NCBI RefSeq assembly: GCF_001039355.2
Contig: NW_019775453.1
Location: 145,758-209,757 of the forward strand
From: Lingula anatina
Lineage: Eukaryota; Brachiopoda; Lingulata; Lingulida; Lingulidae
DNA length: 64,000 nucleotides
Direction of reading: 5' to 3'
The notes under the pieces are model-generated. The model did not search any database and was not told the origin of the DNA. It worked only from the letters and a program-made list of their open reading frames with translations. Of this stretch, positions 1-15,400 are shown piece after piece (the first letter of the stretch is position 1; each line of letters opens with the position of its first letter). The position numbers and the translations under genes are program-made.

Positions 1-281
1 AAGTTCAGTGGTGACTCTAGAGCAAGACTTGACTGTTTTAGGTTTTGATAGAAAAATGCCAGATCTTCTTTATTCTTTACTTTTTTTTCTTTTGCAGACA
101 GACAAGCAAATTTACATATGCTTAACCTCCATGCCACATCTTTTATTATGATAATCCAAACTTATTTTATTTTCAGATATCTCTCACAGAGTTAGAAGTC
201 AAAAATGTATGACCTTATGTATCATGAATTGCTTTTATGCTTAAACTCACCAAATCAATAAATATTTCTGTTATATTCCAG

Positions 282-414
282 ACATGGTCTCGTTTGGTGG
301 AAAAGCATCATAAACGTGTGCACCCAGCCAGCAAAGAAGATGATGGCGGCCATGAAGATGACAGAACCAGACTGCGAGTTCCGCGGGCACCACAGTCCCA
401 CAGGCACTCGACTG
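282..414 (+). CDS. PLEKHG: Upstream internal exon of the PLEKHG-like gene (alternative 5' part)
   Basis: A polypyrimidine tract and acceptor at 280-281 are followed by 44 codons and one base (starting [18 protein letters not shown], then acidic and Arg-rich) and a consensus donor GTGAGT at 415. It starts in phase 0 and ends in phase 1, which matches the phase of the exon at 16524, giving a Gly at the junction. Since it starts with an acceptor, a further upstream exon must lie before the window. The 16-kb intron to the next exon is long, so this is likely the distal-promoter transcript. No domain is recognised. It could be an exon of another gene, but the phase match and donor quality favour the assignment. 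Confidence 0.55.
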
Positions 415-3400
415 GTGAGTTCAAATTCATGTTATGTTCATCAGAACGGGTAACTGAGAACAGTTGGAGAGATATAGTCCATGTTATTATTTTTTGATTA
501 AGTTGCTTAACATTCTTATTAATGTTGAATTTATATCACAAGCATTTTATATTTGTATTTTGTATATTTTATATTATATATACATAGATATATTTGAAAA
601 GAAACTGCCCTCTAATAGTTCCAGAAATTATGTGTATCTTACTGAGCAATGACCGCCAGTTATTATTATTTTAGCAGGACATTTGTGCAATTTATTTTTA
701 TTAAAAAAGTTGTGTCATTTTCGGTTGTAAAAGAGTAACTGGTAAAAAAAGGGCAGATTTTTTTTACTGGTATGGTGTATATGCTTAAAATGTGCGTTTT
801 TCATTTGGCATCACCTATCAGTTTATCTGAAATTGATATTTCTATTGGCTATGCATGGTGATGGATATTTGGTTCAATTTTGAATGCAGTCCATTGAAGC
901 ACAACAAACACAATTGGGTCTGTCTGGGGCAAAGTATTTATTCACAAGATGTGGTCCAAAAGGATAAATTCTGGATAAAATGAATTTAATTAATTCAATT
1001 TATTTCTGTACTGGTACATAGATTGTCATGACCTTGTACAATATGATATACTAATGACGATACAATACAGTTAGTGCATTACCATCTTTATATAATGGAC
1101 ATACGTATCAGTAAAATTACTCATAAAATATTCTATCTAAGCAATGCGATAAACCTTGGTGTGATTTTAAATTTACCATAAACATACTATAAACATGTTA
1201 CACAAAAAAAATGTTTAAACTTAAAACCAAGGTTACATAGCTGTTTAAAGCCAGTTTGATGACATGGATAATTACGACTAATGACAATTACATAAGACAG
1301 ATAAGTAAATAAGTTAAACAGATATAAATATTGTGCCATGTTCAGTCCCACTGCCGAGTCACTTCTCACAACAGTGAGACCATACACTGACATTTTAAGG
1401 GATATGCTAAGAGTTACCAAGCAGAGCAACTACTTCACTTCTTTTCTTGAATGATTTGATTATAAAGTTGGAGAGGGACACTAGAGTATCTTTTTTGGCA
1501 CTGTTAAATACATGGCATAAATGACTGTCTGGTGACCTGGGATCAGCTTTTAGGATTGAGGTTTTACTTAAAAAGGTGACTCGGTCTGTTTTGTACATTG
1601 GGCATTGGAATATAAAATGGTATTCATCTTCAATTACCCCTTGGGTGCACAGGCGACAGATTCTGTCGCACCTTTCAGTTTTTGGCCTGGTGTGCCGCCC
1701 AGTTTCGATGTGGAGTTTATGGTCACTAAGACGTAGTTACACATGGTCTGATAAAGTTCATGGGGATTAGGTTCACTTTGAAGATTAATAACATCTTTGA
1801 ATTTTTTGCAAATAATATACGTGTTGTTTGATGTGGTTAAAGTGTCATGAAATTGGCCAGTTTAAAGAACTAGAACTACAGGAAAGTAAACAGTGAGTGC
1901 TTTTCATTAACAGCACCTTGAAATATCATCAGTTCAATTCTAAAGAGCATATTTCATAAAACTTCTGAAGATCTGGTAATGAAGTGAGAAGGAAGATGTA
2001 TTTCCATTCTGAGTGACCTCTTCATGATGTTTATGTTTGGCCCTTTGATATATTTCCATAATACTGTAATGTGTTTTCCTTTTTTTGTTTTGTTTTATTT
2101 TAGACTCATGACTGTTTTTCTGTCTCTGGAGGCAAAAAAAAAAAGCTTGGTAACATTAGAAGTATAAGAGGGACTTCACCATAATATTTCTCTTCACAGG
2201 CACATTTTACAGCACTGGGCATCTGTTTAGAAAAGCATGTTTGATATATTGTTCCCTTTCATTTTTCACTTTGAAACATGTACCCTTCAACCCAATTGAA
2301 CGTCTATGGCCCAGTATGTAACATAATAGAAAGATTGCCTTGTCCATCTCATTATGTGATGCTGTGAGGTCTTAGGGCATAGAATTAATCTGTTTAGTCT
2401 CTTTTTTTCACTGAGAAAGATTCACTTTCACTGATGGCTTGATAATCTCATAAGCTTGAGAGACTTCTTTGAGTCAGTGACTGGAAGCAAGAGATGTTCA
2501 TGTCTAATTTTCCCCTTCATGTCTACAACATAAAAGCCCTGATCGGAACAAATGAAAGCGTTTCACACTTTTTCTTCAAGCTTTTTCTTCCTTACTTGAT
2601 GGAAAATCACTTTTGCTCATTGCTTAAAACACCCTAAGCTTCTATTATATTTCAAATTGTGTATCGTATTTCAAAGAATCTCTGCTTAAATGAGTCTGAA
2701 GTTCTGCATTTTGTTTCTGTGTGCTTGGTGCTGTAACAAGGGGTCCTGTAACAAGGACCTAATAGGCATAATATAGCACAAGGCACAAGTTGGAACACAC
2801 ATAAGGCATGTACTGTGTCACAAATATGGCAAGATAGGAATCGCAAATGGAAGGTGGCAATTATTGTTCTTCAATGTCTCTATCAGATATCAATCTAAAT
2901 GTGTTTCTTGTGTCTGGTTGGCCAGTGTCTGCCACTAAATGTGTCATACCAGGCATGCAGGCTCATTTAGAACATGGACAGGGAGGAAAGTAGGTGGGCA
3001 TTTCAATGACATTTTGACATGAAAAGCATTGTTAAGGGTGTATTAGATGCTGTTTAATTACAGGGTGGTTAAAGAATTGATTACACTTTGTGATGTTCTT
3101 TATCGGCATGTCATTTGTCAGCACAGTTTTTATAAATGTAAATTGGGGTTTTATTGTTTAGCATAATGAATGCGCCATAAAGACAAGGCAAAATGTGGAT
3201 GATTTCACTCATATTGCTAAAAGCTTACAAACAAATTGTGGATTGTAACAAGTTTAAAAAAATATTTTCTTCGATTAAGACAAAAACAACATTAGCTCAG
3301 TTGAGGCATAGCCTGTTAAGCTCGTTAACAAATCTTTTGGAAAATGCTGCATCTTATTTTGAGGTTGAGATTTAAAGAAAATGACAAGACCATTTTTTAT

Positions 3401-6400
3401 TGCTAATAAAACCAGTGTGGAGCAAAATTACTCGAACATGGACTCACATTCTCAGGTAATTTCAACCGAAAGATTTCAAAGCACATTATATGTGCCCTAG
3501 TAATGTAGTAAGCAGGTTACAAGTTTTTTGGAAATTCTCCGGAAATTGAACTGATTAAAAACAATTGTACAAAGTCAAAATTATGGTGCGTTTCCATTGG
3601 TAGTTGGTACATAGAGAAATATTTTGCTAAAACAGCAGCTCCAGGTTGCATTGATTAGTTGGGTGAGAGGTTTGGATAATGTTATCAGCAAGGATTTTAT
3701 ATTCCCTACATTTAAATATAAACCAAGGCTAAATTAAAGCATCATTTTAGTGATACAAAATACTGAACATTTGACTTTCATATAATTTTTTGATGAAATA
3801 ACCTTTAACTTAGATAACATTGTATGTAGTACATGTATGCAGTAGTGTTATTGGTTAATCTGACCTCTCTAAGAAAAAAACTGCTATGCAGAGAGATGTA
3901 TGGCTCCAATAAAACAGCTGTAATAGCACTTCTCTCAGTGCAGGAAGGAATCAGGGCCAAGTTGGCAAATCTTTCCAATACCTTATCACATATATGCAGA
4001 GGTTACGTCACATTGAATGATATGCTGCTCAGAGAAGGTGGAGGTTTGGCAGGCTTAGAATTACTCAGGTTGTTCGTCTGTTGGTGAGTTTGTTTCCATG
4101 CTCAGTACATACTACAGTGCATTAGTTTCAGGGATAAGCACCTTCATGTGCTTGTGATTATGCCTAAGTCCTTGCCTGTTAAAGCATATATGTTGTTGTT
4201 ATTAATTTTTAGTGTCATCAAGTGATTAAATGATTTTAGCATATATTTGGGGTTTAAGTAATTAATTTTGATAAACTGGCTGTTGGTCTATTTATCTGTT
4301 ATGAAATTCAAAAATGTTCGGTTTTGTGTACTTTGCCATATGTGATCACAACATCCTGTGCATTCAAGAAAGCACATTAATTCTTTAATGGTTGCCAAGG
4401 TTGTTCCATGTAAAAAATCCAGTAAACATTTGTCAGCTGTGATATATGTCTTTTCTACTCCAGGGGGACACTTTCTGGTCCAAGTCATTAAAAGTTGGAC
4501 AGGTGTTGGAACTTTAATTATATACATCAGTGCTGTGTATATATCAATTACATTGCTACTAATATTTGGTGACTAGCAATTATTAGGAGGAGGGTGGACC
4601 GCTTTACTCTTTCAAGTTTGAAGTATTGAATGATTTTGATTTATGTAGAAAAGATACATTTTTTTTTCATCAGTTAAATGTTTTTTAACAAAAGACCATG
4701 TTTGGGACTATAAATTTGAATATATTTATGGTTGTTAAAATGAATGGGTACAGGATAATTGAATTGTCTATTCATGTCAACTCATCCTCAACCCTGTGCC
4801 CCACCCCTCCCTTTTATTGATCATTTATGCTTGCATATATATGTGTATTGGTGTTTGTGGGCACCATAGGAAAAATTTATATTCTACATCATATTTTTCC
4901 TAGCAATTAAAAATATGAAAACAATACAGTTTAAAAGAAAAAATATTTGCCAATTTACTTTGATAAACAAAGCTGCATTATTGCTTATTTTTGTCCCAGT
5001 GGAAAAAAAAGCAGTATTAACTTAGAATATTTTAAGATTTGTCTAAATATTTAAAAAGCTATCAATACGGCAGGTATATTTGGACAAGATGTGGGGAGTC
5101 CACTTAATCTTAATTCTATCTGTCCAAGCTGTCTAATTTGGATGGTTTAAGCACTTTTGGTTGCTAATACACTAAACCATTGGGATCAGCATTAAGCCAA
5201 TTACTCAAGAAGGGCATATTGTATTTCTTTCTTTTTTTAAGAAAAAAACTAGGTTGCAATTGAAACATAAACCTGTATAGAGTTAAAAGTTCATCAGAGC
5301 TGTTTGTTATCCAGATAAGATCTTGGCAATACTGAAGGCCAGCCACAAGTGTGTGCATTTCAACCATGTTAATAATTACCTGGCTAAAATGAGAGATATT
5401 TGACCAATCATTTACCAGAGTCCAACTGTCCACATAAGATGGACTTGGTATATAATTTTCTGGTCTCACTGTGAAAAATTATTCTTGATATGTATGAGTG
5501 TGTTTGCTGTAATGACTATAATTACTAAGTGGATACATGTTTAACTGGTCCACATGCCTTGTCAAGAGGGTTGATAAGAAGGCAGAGAAAATAGTATCAG
5601 TTGACTGATGGACAGGACTTTCAGACCTTTGAAGCAATTTTAAAGGGAGGAAATGTGTATCATATTTCCTGAAGAGAATGTGAGTGCTGATATATGGTTG
5701 TAACTAGCCCATCTTTCACACAGTGCAATGGCACAGCAGGACTGGTAAGATACATAGCCCAAAAGAGTAGCTTGTGACAAAAACTAGGAGATAAGATCAG
5801 TTGCAAAGTAGATTGTGTTTCATCTTTGTGTCTAATTCTCTCCAAAGGCCCTGCAGTAGTGACAAGTTTACCTGAGGCTGGAGTTCAGTTTGAAGATAAA
5901 TTGCCAGAGCTAATCATGTCTAGCACATTGCATGTTTGATTGGTGAGGGCGACTAAAGTTGTACATGCATTAAGTGCAAAAATCAGTCCAGATAAAGTTC
6001 ACAGACGGATGAAATGACTTTGGGCTCTGAGTTAAAAGGTGATAGGAAGCAGATAGAGTTAACTGTGTTGTGACCCAGTGAAGAGATGAGATAGTGGGCT
6101 ACAGAGTTACCTGGGAAATATGATGTAAACTGGAGCGCCCTGTGGGATTTACACACTTGGTTTGATACAACCCATGACATTCAAGAGAAGACTGCTAGAC
6201 ACCTCCATCCACATAAATGCTGAGCACCTGAACTTAGAACAGAAACCACAAATGGAATGGTAGATGTTGGATGGAGCTGAGAGCTTGCTATGTGCGTTAT
6301 GCTTGGTCTAATTATCTGAGACCATAGTTATAAATAGGTGGGTTTATAGACATCGTGCAGCTAGGGCCCAAGGTATGCACACAGCTCTGTTATCTCTGGA

Positions 6401-9400
6401 ATGGTGGGATAAATACACAGCCAGTTTTGAAGAGTGAAAAGTTGAAAAAGACTCATGGCCCAAGGTGATGATAATGTAGAGAATTCAAAAGAGAAAGCAG
6501 TACCAGGTGAATGTTGCAGAAGGAATACGTAACAGTGGAGTTTCCTGTGAATATGATATAGAAAAAACTGTAAGAGCCTGGAGATACTTTGTAATCTGTT
6601 ACTGCATATTACATATGGACAAGTCAAGAGAAAGGAGCAGACATTATACATAAAAGATTGGCTGTATTGGTAATTGCATGAAAGGAGCTCTATATGGCAA
6701 TTTTTAGGGTTTTTTTGTCTTGAAGTATCACAGATGGTGAGAACTGATAAATATCTTCAGGAGTGAGAGACATTACAATGGGCATTTCCTGTTACAGTGG
6801 CTGCTGAAGTGGAGGGACGCTTGGTGTTTGGGTTTTCAAAAAAAAAAAAACATTTTTCTAAAATGCTGTTCACATTTGCTTGTCAGAGGAACAAGTCACA
6901 AGGGCCACTTTCTAAAAGTATTGTCTAGTCTAATTAAGCCGAGATTCCCCAGAGGCAAACAGAACAGCTCCTATTGATCGTTTGCCACATGTTAGAGAGT
7001 TTTCTACAATGACTGATCAAATTGCTCAAATTTCCCCTGTTTTAAAGGATTTCAGTTAAAGTTGTTTTACACACACAGTGAGCAGAAGACATTTGGCTGG
7101 CCAATTGTCCCTTTGTGTGTGCCGAGATTCTCTGGTGTTTACCTACCTGTGACAATTAATTGTCTCTGGCATGAAACAAAATGATTAGGTGACCACATGC
7201 TATAAAGCAGACGATGGGGTATTGATTGCACTATATCAGCCCCAGCCCGCTTTCATGTGGATTACCTTTTGCAGGTTGACAGAGGCAGAGGTTGCAGCAG
7301 ACGACCCATACAAAGGCAAGATGTGCGGCGGCATAACAACATTCTTTGAAATGTTTAATTCATCTTTTTAACCATACCGCAATATTGCCTTTTAAAATGT
7401 GAAATAAGTGCATTTTGAACGTTTACGTTGGAGCAACCGGATGTCTTGATGGGCAGTGAATAGAGGCTTTTCTTTTGTGGATGTTGCTACAGTTGGAGCT
7501 CAGCCCGACTCAACAAAGCTGTCTGTGAAAGTGTTTATAGATGGACTGAAACAGAGAACCTAAGTTAGCAAACATTGAGACTCAGGAGGGTAATATCATG
7601 GTTAAAGGACCAGAAATGGAAACGGAAGATATGGAAATTTCGTCTTCAGACGAGGAAACGAGCAAAATGCCAACCTGGAAGGAATTTTTTGGTAAAGATT
7701 TTTTTCTGTTTTACCTTATTTAGAATGGGGTTAATTAGTTTATCATTTATTAATTACTAGATTAAGGTAAGACTTCCTTAATCTTGGGTGTATGGTTGTC
7801 TGGTTATTTTCATTTGAGTGATCTTGTTTAACTCAAGGAGATTTATATGCACTTAGGCTTTAAGCTAATAAGATATGAAAGAAAAAACATTACTTTGCCA
7901 AATTATATAATTTTGTTATTATTTAGCCCATTGTCACATCGTTTGATAAATGTTTAAATATTCTGTTCTGGGATTCAATATGCACTGGCTCCCACTGATC
8001 TTTGTATTCAAAGTTATTGATTACCATGTGGAAAGCTTATGAGATGCGCTAGCCTAAGCCAGCCTCCATTCTTTAGATTCAATCAATGAAAACTAAAAGA
8101 ACAAAGCTGTGTTTATACACGATAGCTCTGATTATATCTTAGTCGATAAAATAGGTGTCTTTAGCCATGATATATCTGATTAACATTCAATCTATGAAAA
8201 AGGTGGCTTTGGAGTGAAAGTACTGATTAAATCTAGCTCCATAAAATAAGTGTCTTTAAAATATTGATACTTCTGGTTAAATCTCAATCTAGATGAAAAA
8301 GGCACACAGGGTCATCAGTTGGGAGCTTTGGTGAACAGGAGAGCATTGTTTGAGTGTGTGGCTTCTGTGGACTGCGGAATTCAACCATCTATTTGCTCCC
8401 CTATCCTTCTGTCAGGAGCGCAGAGGAAGGGAAGGTGCAACACAACATAATAGTATTGAATTTATCTTGTGAACTAAGTGATATTATTGTACTGATGAAA
8501 AATAAAACGTGACTCACCTGTTTTTTTTGTGAATGGCCCAGTTAAAAAAAAAGATATAAAAAAAGACACAGATGATTATGTTTGATAATGACCGGAAATG
8601 TTGCGTTGTAGGAAAACCACTAATGACTGACATGATAAAAAGTATACGATATCTCTCAGTATATCTGTCTGGTTGCATGACAGGGAGAATTGATACAGGT
8701 TATAGAATCTGATACCAAATGCTGTGTGGCTTGTATAACTTACGAGACATTGCTTGTTCCAACACAGCATGACGTTTTTTCATTAAGTCGCTGGCAGTTT
8801 TGGTGTTAATGTGGCAGTATTTGCATCCCATAATGAACCATTGTACAGAAATATGTCCCAGTATAATGAAGTCAAGAAGTTGCATATATCACGGCAATCA
8901 AATAAGATGCCTAGCAGATGACTGATTTGATTACGGATAGCCAACTGAGACCCATTCTTATTGGCACTTTGATTCAGTGTTTCTTGTTATGTTGTTTATG
9001 ATTATGATTTATGTATATTTTAGGTCATCAAAATTGATAAACTTCACCAAGGAATGAATTAAAACAAGTAAACATATCATTATCACAAAGTCACCATCTG
9101 GTTATGTTTCAGCTATATAAAAAAAAAGCCACCTGCAAGTTTCTGTTATTTTGTTGTGCACTTGTTTGTGTATTTTTAAACATGCAGAAATGGGTTATTT
9201 ACGGATACTGTTTTACTGACGTTATCGTTATCGTCACTTCTAGTGATCAGGTCAACTTTGTTGTGCACTTCTCTGTGCACACGTAACACGTGAAGCTGAC
9301 AACAAATTTACACATTTTTCTCTATTAATTTGAATCATTTTTATATATATATATATTTTTTATTTCATCTTTAAGTTCACAAATCACCACAAAGCTCATT

Positions 9401-12400
9401 TTTTTGAGAATTTCAGTGTTGGTAACCTTCATTATGATATATTGACCGGATAGACTTTGTGTGACTTTGGCCCTGTTTACCTGCCATCTCCTGACACTCT
9501 ACTTGTGCTTATCTCCTACTATCACTTGCCAGGGGAAATGCTCAGTGCAGAATAATATTGCATAGGTGTCATATTAGCAAGGCATGTCAGGTTATATGTC
9601 ACTGACAGTGTCCTCTAGCAAGTGTGGATGTGCATGGATATATTGTATACAAGGTGGGCAGTATGCTTAACTCATACAGTGATTTATTGCAAGGTTTGCT
9701 CTGACAGTGATTCTGCAACTAACAGAGCATACTGTAGTTGATGTTGTATGAAAGTGGCCTTATGCTTTACAATGAAATTTTGGATGTGGAGGCTGGCTTC
9801 ATTTCCTTGAATTGTTGGCATCAGTGTTAGTGCCTGTTCATTTATTGTTCAATTTGCAGAGATAACATCAGTTAGGAATTATATTTCTTGAAAAGGTGTG
9901 GTCACTAATGAATTGCCCTCCCATTTATTGTACAATACTTTATATTGCTCAGACTTACCATATGGCCAATTTCAGAGCCCCAGAGAGAATGCCACAACTG
10001 TATTAGCTAATTATCAAATTGTGGTGGCTGTATTATGTAAGCAACACCTGCCTGTGTAGAGTCACTGCATCTTTATCAGTAATGTATATGAAAATACAGA
10101 ATGTATCAAATAATATAATTTTCACCTCTGATAATGGGTGTATAACAGAATTTACATTTAAGTATACACACTAAGTATTAACCTATCTCAATATGGTACC
10201 TATGTAATTGTTTGGTCATAGCCTTTGTAAAATTGTGCTAGAACTAATAAAGATTATTATATATTTCCTAGGATGTATTCAGAACAAGGTCAAGGAAGAT
10301 TTCTACAGCAGAGGGATTGCCACCAAGTTTCCATACTTTCTCAGATTAAAGCTGAAACTTTTTTCTTAAAACTTTTTTAAACACTCAACAGCCATCTATT
10401 TCAGCTGGAAGAAGATTGATCTGATCCATTGTCTGATTATATATTAATACAACAGTCATTTCCGCAAGGTCTGCCATTCAGTCTGCTGTTTATGATTTTT
10501 GTGGTGGAATTTATGGGTGCAGTTTATTGTACCATTTGGTTGCTATCATAGTTATGCCATTGTATTCTTTGTATATTTATGGAGCACACAAGCAGTGGTA
10601 AAATATACAGCTTTATTTGTATATTGAAAATAAGCCATGTCTATTTAAAGAAGCAGATGCACGAGAGTTATGCAAGTGTGTCATTTGTATATCATCAGAT
10701 ATGCCAGCCAGCTGAATTTGAAAGTTGAAAATGTGCAATATCTATCAGAGCACACCCTTTCCTTATTTCCTCTCATCTCAGCATGACGCTCAACAATTCG
10801 GAGTGATTTATATATTACAGACATTTTTGAGGGGAGATGTTTATCAGCTGTTCTGATTTTGTGTCTTTTTATTTAGTAGGCTCCATGTAACAGTGGTTTT
10901 TGCTTTGTGTATACTATATTATCTGAAATTGTACAGGGGAATAAAGCAGGAGGTGCTTTCCATCTGTTATTAGTGTCCATGCTACTGTTGTAAGCAATCA
11001 ATCAAATCGATGGCATTAATATTTACAAACGTGAATGCCAACATCCAATATATCATAAGTATAAAGATGGATCAAGGCAATATTTAGCAGAACGTAAAAG
11101 TAGTAATTACCAGAAAATTAGCCATAATGATCACCCTACAGCAGTTTCTCAACATGGTAGATGTGCAATATTTGATAAAAATACACTCATTTTAAAACTA
11201 AATTGAATCAAATTCTCTTATTCTTGAAATAGAAGTAATGATCATTATGTGGAACAATGTTCCTTACCATAGTATATTGTTTTGTATACCACTTGTAACA
11301 TGTTGTAATCATTGCATGTTTTTCTCCACCTTGGTGAAGATTTGTTTAGAAAAAGATACTTTCAGTTTCTGATGCAAAGCAATATATGAACTATATTTGA
11401 AAATTTCAGTAGCGTGATTGAGGATAGGCATGCTAACAACCTATTTATGATCGAAAAAAATCCATCATTGAAGACCTTAATTGGGCGTAAAAAGTAAAAT
11501 TATGTTGTTGAGAGGTATGTTAGGCTTGAAATAGTTTCCTGCTGGTTGCTCAGTTTACATCCATCCTCTTGACTGATTGGCTTGTTAGTACAATTAATAC
11601 AGCTCAGGGAAAGGGAAAAAAACTGAAAAGAACTTAAAGGAGCCCCTTACAAGTGCAGTCTAATCCTCAAGGCCTGGAAAAAAATTATCTAAATGTCAAA
11701 TGAAATTGGTTGGAAGCGGCATGACCTGACTGATAATAAAACTCATCTCTTAGGGTGTGGGTGGTGATACTGCTAACACAGCTGTCCTGGCATGTAAACC
11801 AATGAGGTTCTGAAAGCAGTAAAATAATCGAGGAAAAAAATCTTCTCAGCTCCTGTTTTTAGGAAAAGATGTCAAAGGTGGGTGTCAATGTATGGCAGAC
11901 AAAGGGAATCCTGTTACCCACAGCATGTGAAATGAGGGAACTGTGGACAGTCAGCTGGAAGATAAGACAGTGTTCACCTGGAAATGAGAGGGATTAGTTA
12001 ATCCACCTTTGCACCTCTTCTTACATTTCTCTCTGTCGGCAGGATCAAGTCTGACGTTTAAGTCTGACGTCAGACGCCATCAGAAAGCCAGAGGGATAAT
12101 GCTTTGTTTGTTTTAGCGCAGTGCCCTAACCCAGGTGTAATTAACACAGCTAGTTCAAATAATGAAGAGAAAAAGGTTAAAATGTCACCAGTGTTTGTCT
12201 CCTAGTGATATTTCTCAGAGAAACCTGATGTGCTTTTCTTTGTGGTGCTAATTATTATTGATTCATTTATCTCTCTGAGTTGATATCCGGATAGATCTGC
12301 TTGTGCTGGATAATGAAGTTGAAAAAATCACTTGATTTGAGGCTTAATATTAGATATAAAACACTGATATTACATTTGTGCAGTGATGCAGTTTTTTCAG

Positions 12401-15400
12401 CCCAAGAGCATGAATTTTTTACTCCAGTTGAGCCATTTATCAATGAACATTTTATGGCATTGTTAGATTTAGGGCCAGTACAATAACTCTTATATAATGC
12501 AGCTTTAAGTTAGCAGGTCTGCAAATAGTAAATAAAGGGGTAAGGCATGTTTAGATCAGCTAAGGCACTGGGATTAATCAAAACCTCCACAAAGCCCTAG
12601 CACTGGTAGATGACTCATTCTCATGGTTCTGTGCTCAGTCCCGGAAGCCTATAGAAGAAAAAGGCATTTGCTGTAAGCTGTAAAGCATAATCAACTGAGC
12701 AAAATGTGTTGGTTTTAAGTGTGTTTTACACACCTTCATGCCGACAACAGGTCAGGGAGTTGATGGTTTAGAGGATAAGAGAGAAAAGCCGAGGTGCTTG
12801 ACCTAGATTACTGCCTTGTACCTGTCCAGGAGGGTCTTGCAATCAATAATTTTTTGTATGCTCGGAGCTCAGAGAGGCATATATAGAGTCCTGTGGGAGA
12901 AGAGCTGGCAAAACAGCGTGGCAGCTTTATTTATAGGATGAAACAATGGTGAGATGCAGTGTATTAACATATTTGACCCCGTAATTAAGCTTAATGCAAG
13001 CAAACACAGCATCTGTAGGTATTTCAGTAGAGAATACGTGGGTATTATCACGATATTTGAAGTATCGAAGGTTAGAGATGTGAAACAGCCCTAGATAGCT
13101 GACGTGAAAAGATATAAGATTTCGCATTGCTATAAACATCATTGCACTTCTGTTTGCCATTGAGATATGATTTATGCTGCCAATCTTTCAAGTAGATCCC
13201 ATTGATACAATGATAATGATAAGAGCATGCTGCCTTTGAAGCAATAAAACCAGTTGTCCAAAACAGCATATTGATATGGCAGCAATATTCATAACAGGCA
13301 ATATATGCATTTGCAAATTGAGAGTAAAATCACACTGACTTTGCCTCATTTTATCCAATATGTGCTATAGTTACTGTTTAATTGGGTAACATATTGAATA
13401 ACCAGATCTTATTGACTGGGGATCATGATGCATTTAGTGTGGTCATAGTGTATTGTTACTGAGGGTGTAGCCAGGGCCAGTAAAGGTCAAACGGTATTGT
13501 TTTTCTTTTATTTATAGCAGGATCAGTAGAGTGAAAACTACTTTTAGTCCTAATAGACAGGATAAATATTCATTTCGTTAAATGTTGAGAGGTGAAACTG
13601 GTCATTGTATACTTTTCACCTGTCCAGCACCACTGTCCACTCTTGCCCAGTATCCCTAAATATTGACTGACCAAACTCGGGTATTGGAAACCTATTTTGA
13701 TTGTAACGGGACACGAGCGGGGACTGTGTGTGCATGGCGAGGAATATGTCATGTTTGCATTGTATTGGCTCACAGAACGCAGAGACTAACACACACTTGT
13801 GATTGGAGAGAAAGGAGCTCCATTCATTTTCGTGAGGTTGTATGCACAAATGTCTGACTGTGTAGTGGTTTGGCTGAGTATGGGCATAGTCTAGAAACAG
13901 GACAGGGAGAAATTTGAAGACAGTACTAGTACTTTTGAGTGACTTTGGATGGAAAATCTACAAAAGAACTACAAAAGGATTTTACCCAGGTAACAAATAA
14001 AGTTAGGATTTCACACCTACGCCAAGGCAGGCAGCTTTTAGTGAGATGGTATCAGACTAGCTGATGACATGTACCACAGAACATAACAAGGTTAGTGTTA
14101 ATAGAACTGACAGCACATTGTCTGCTGTGCTTTATGGAACAGATAGGTATCTGACCACTGTAGGTCTGAGGGAAGACTTTCTCCTGGACGCATGGTTTCA
14201 CATTAGTATTACACTGTGCATGTCTCATTGCTGTGCTTCTGATTGTTAAACCTGATTAAGGAGATAAATCTCTTCAAATACATGGTTATAGTTAGCTGCA
14301 GTGAAAGGATTAGTCTAAATGCATTTTATTTCATTTGATGTGTCAGCCGTGTGCCCATGCGTGTTTCTTTTTGAAAAACTTGTAAAGTGCAGACAGTATT
14401 CATTGGTTGCCATAAAGGATGTCTGGCTCTTGTAACTGTTGGCATGCAGGTAAATTTGCTGAGTTATTTATCTAATGAGTGTCATCTGTTTATTTTTATG
14501 GACTTTATCTAGATTGAAGCACATGGCATCAATTGTTCATTTTAAAGGTATTGTATGACAACTTATTTTATGATGTGTTTTCTTTGAGCATTGTATATTT
14601 GACCACATATTTTGAAAGAAATTTAAAGACAGTGTTAGGGTACTTATGGAACGGCCAAAATTGAAATTGTAAATACTCAGAAAATAACATGTTCAAGAAT
14701 TATAAGTCATGAGAGGGATCATTTTTATAGTTTTAAAAACAGGAGAAAAATGTCATATTAAGAAATATGCATCAAGCAGCCGTACTGCTATTGGATTTTA
14801 GCTATCCCAGCTGCCTCATGGGCATGGGCTGTGAGTATCCAAATGAAGGAACCAGAAAAACTCAATTTTGTGGGATTTGATACTCTGTCGGTGCCTGGTA
14901 TCAGCGGGCTCCAAGTGGGACAATTACATATAATAGATTGTCATTATAAGCCCTTTACAATTTGGATAACTTTCCATGGTGAGCAAATACCTTCAGTGGG
15001 CATTGTCTAAGCTGAGATTAGTCAAATCCAACAGTCAGTTTTAGTATTGAATATTGATATTCAATACAAACTGGGAGGGGGATTGTGAATTTATTGGAAA
15101 GAAATTCCTTTGATGTGGGCAGAAAGCATTATCCATCTTGTGAGACTTTACGATCTTTTAATTTGGGAAACATTTCTAAATCTTGCTCTCGGCATTTAAC
15201 AGATTGATATTTACTGAATTTGGGGATTACATGCTAAAGACTAATTGCTTGGAAAAGTTATTGAGGATCCTTTTCTTTTGCTGAGATTTTAACTAACTGT
15301 TGTGACTCGGTGCATTTTGACTTGTACTGTAATTGAATTTATATAACATATTAAAAATGTGCTTGAAGTCCTTTTGCTTTCTATTGCACTGGGGTCACCA

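Noticed and set aside
3833-4087. 84-codon plus-strand open frame in the first RhoGEF intron
   Set aside because: No acceptor and donor in matching phase, no domain, AT-driven composition.
5164-5469. 101-codon minus-strand open frame
   Set aside because: No splice context or recognised motif; expected by chance in AT-rich intron sequence of this length.
15043-15066. Palindrome with 11-base arms
   Set aside because: AT-rich and isolated; short inverted repeats of this kind are common in introns and no function is suggested.
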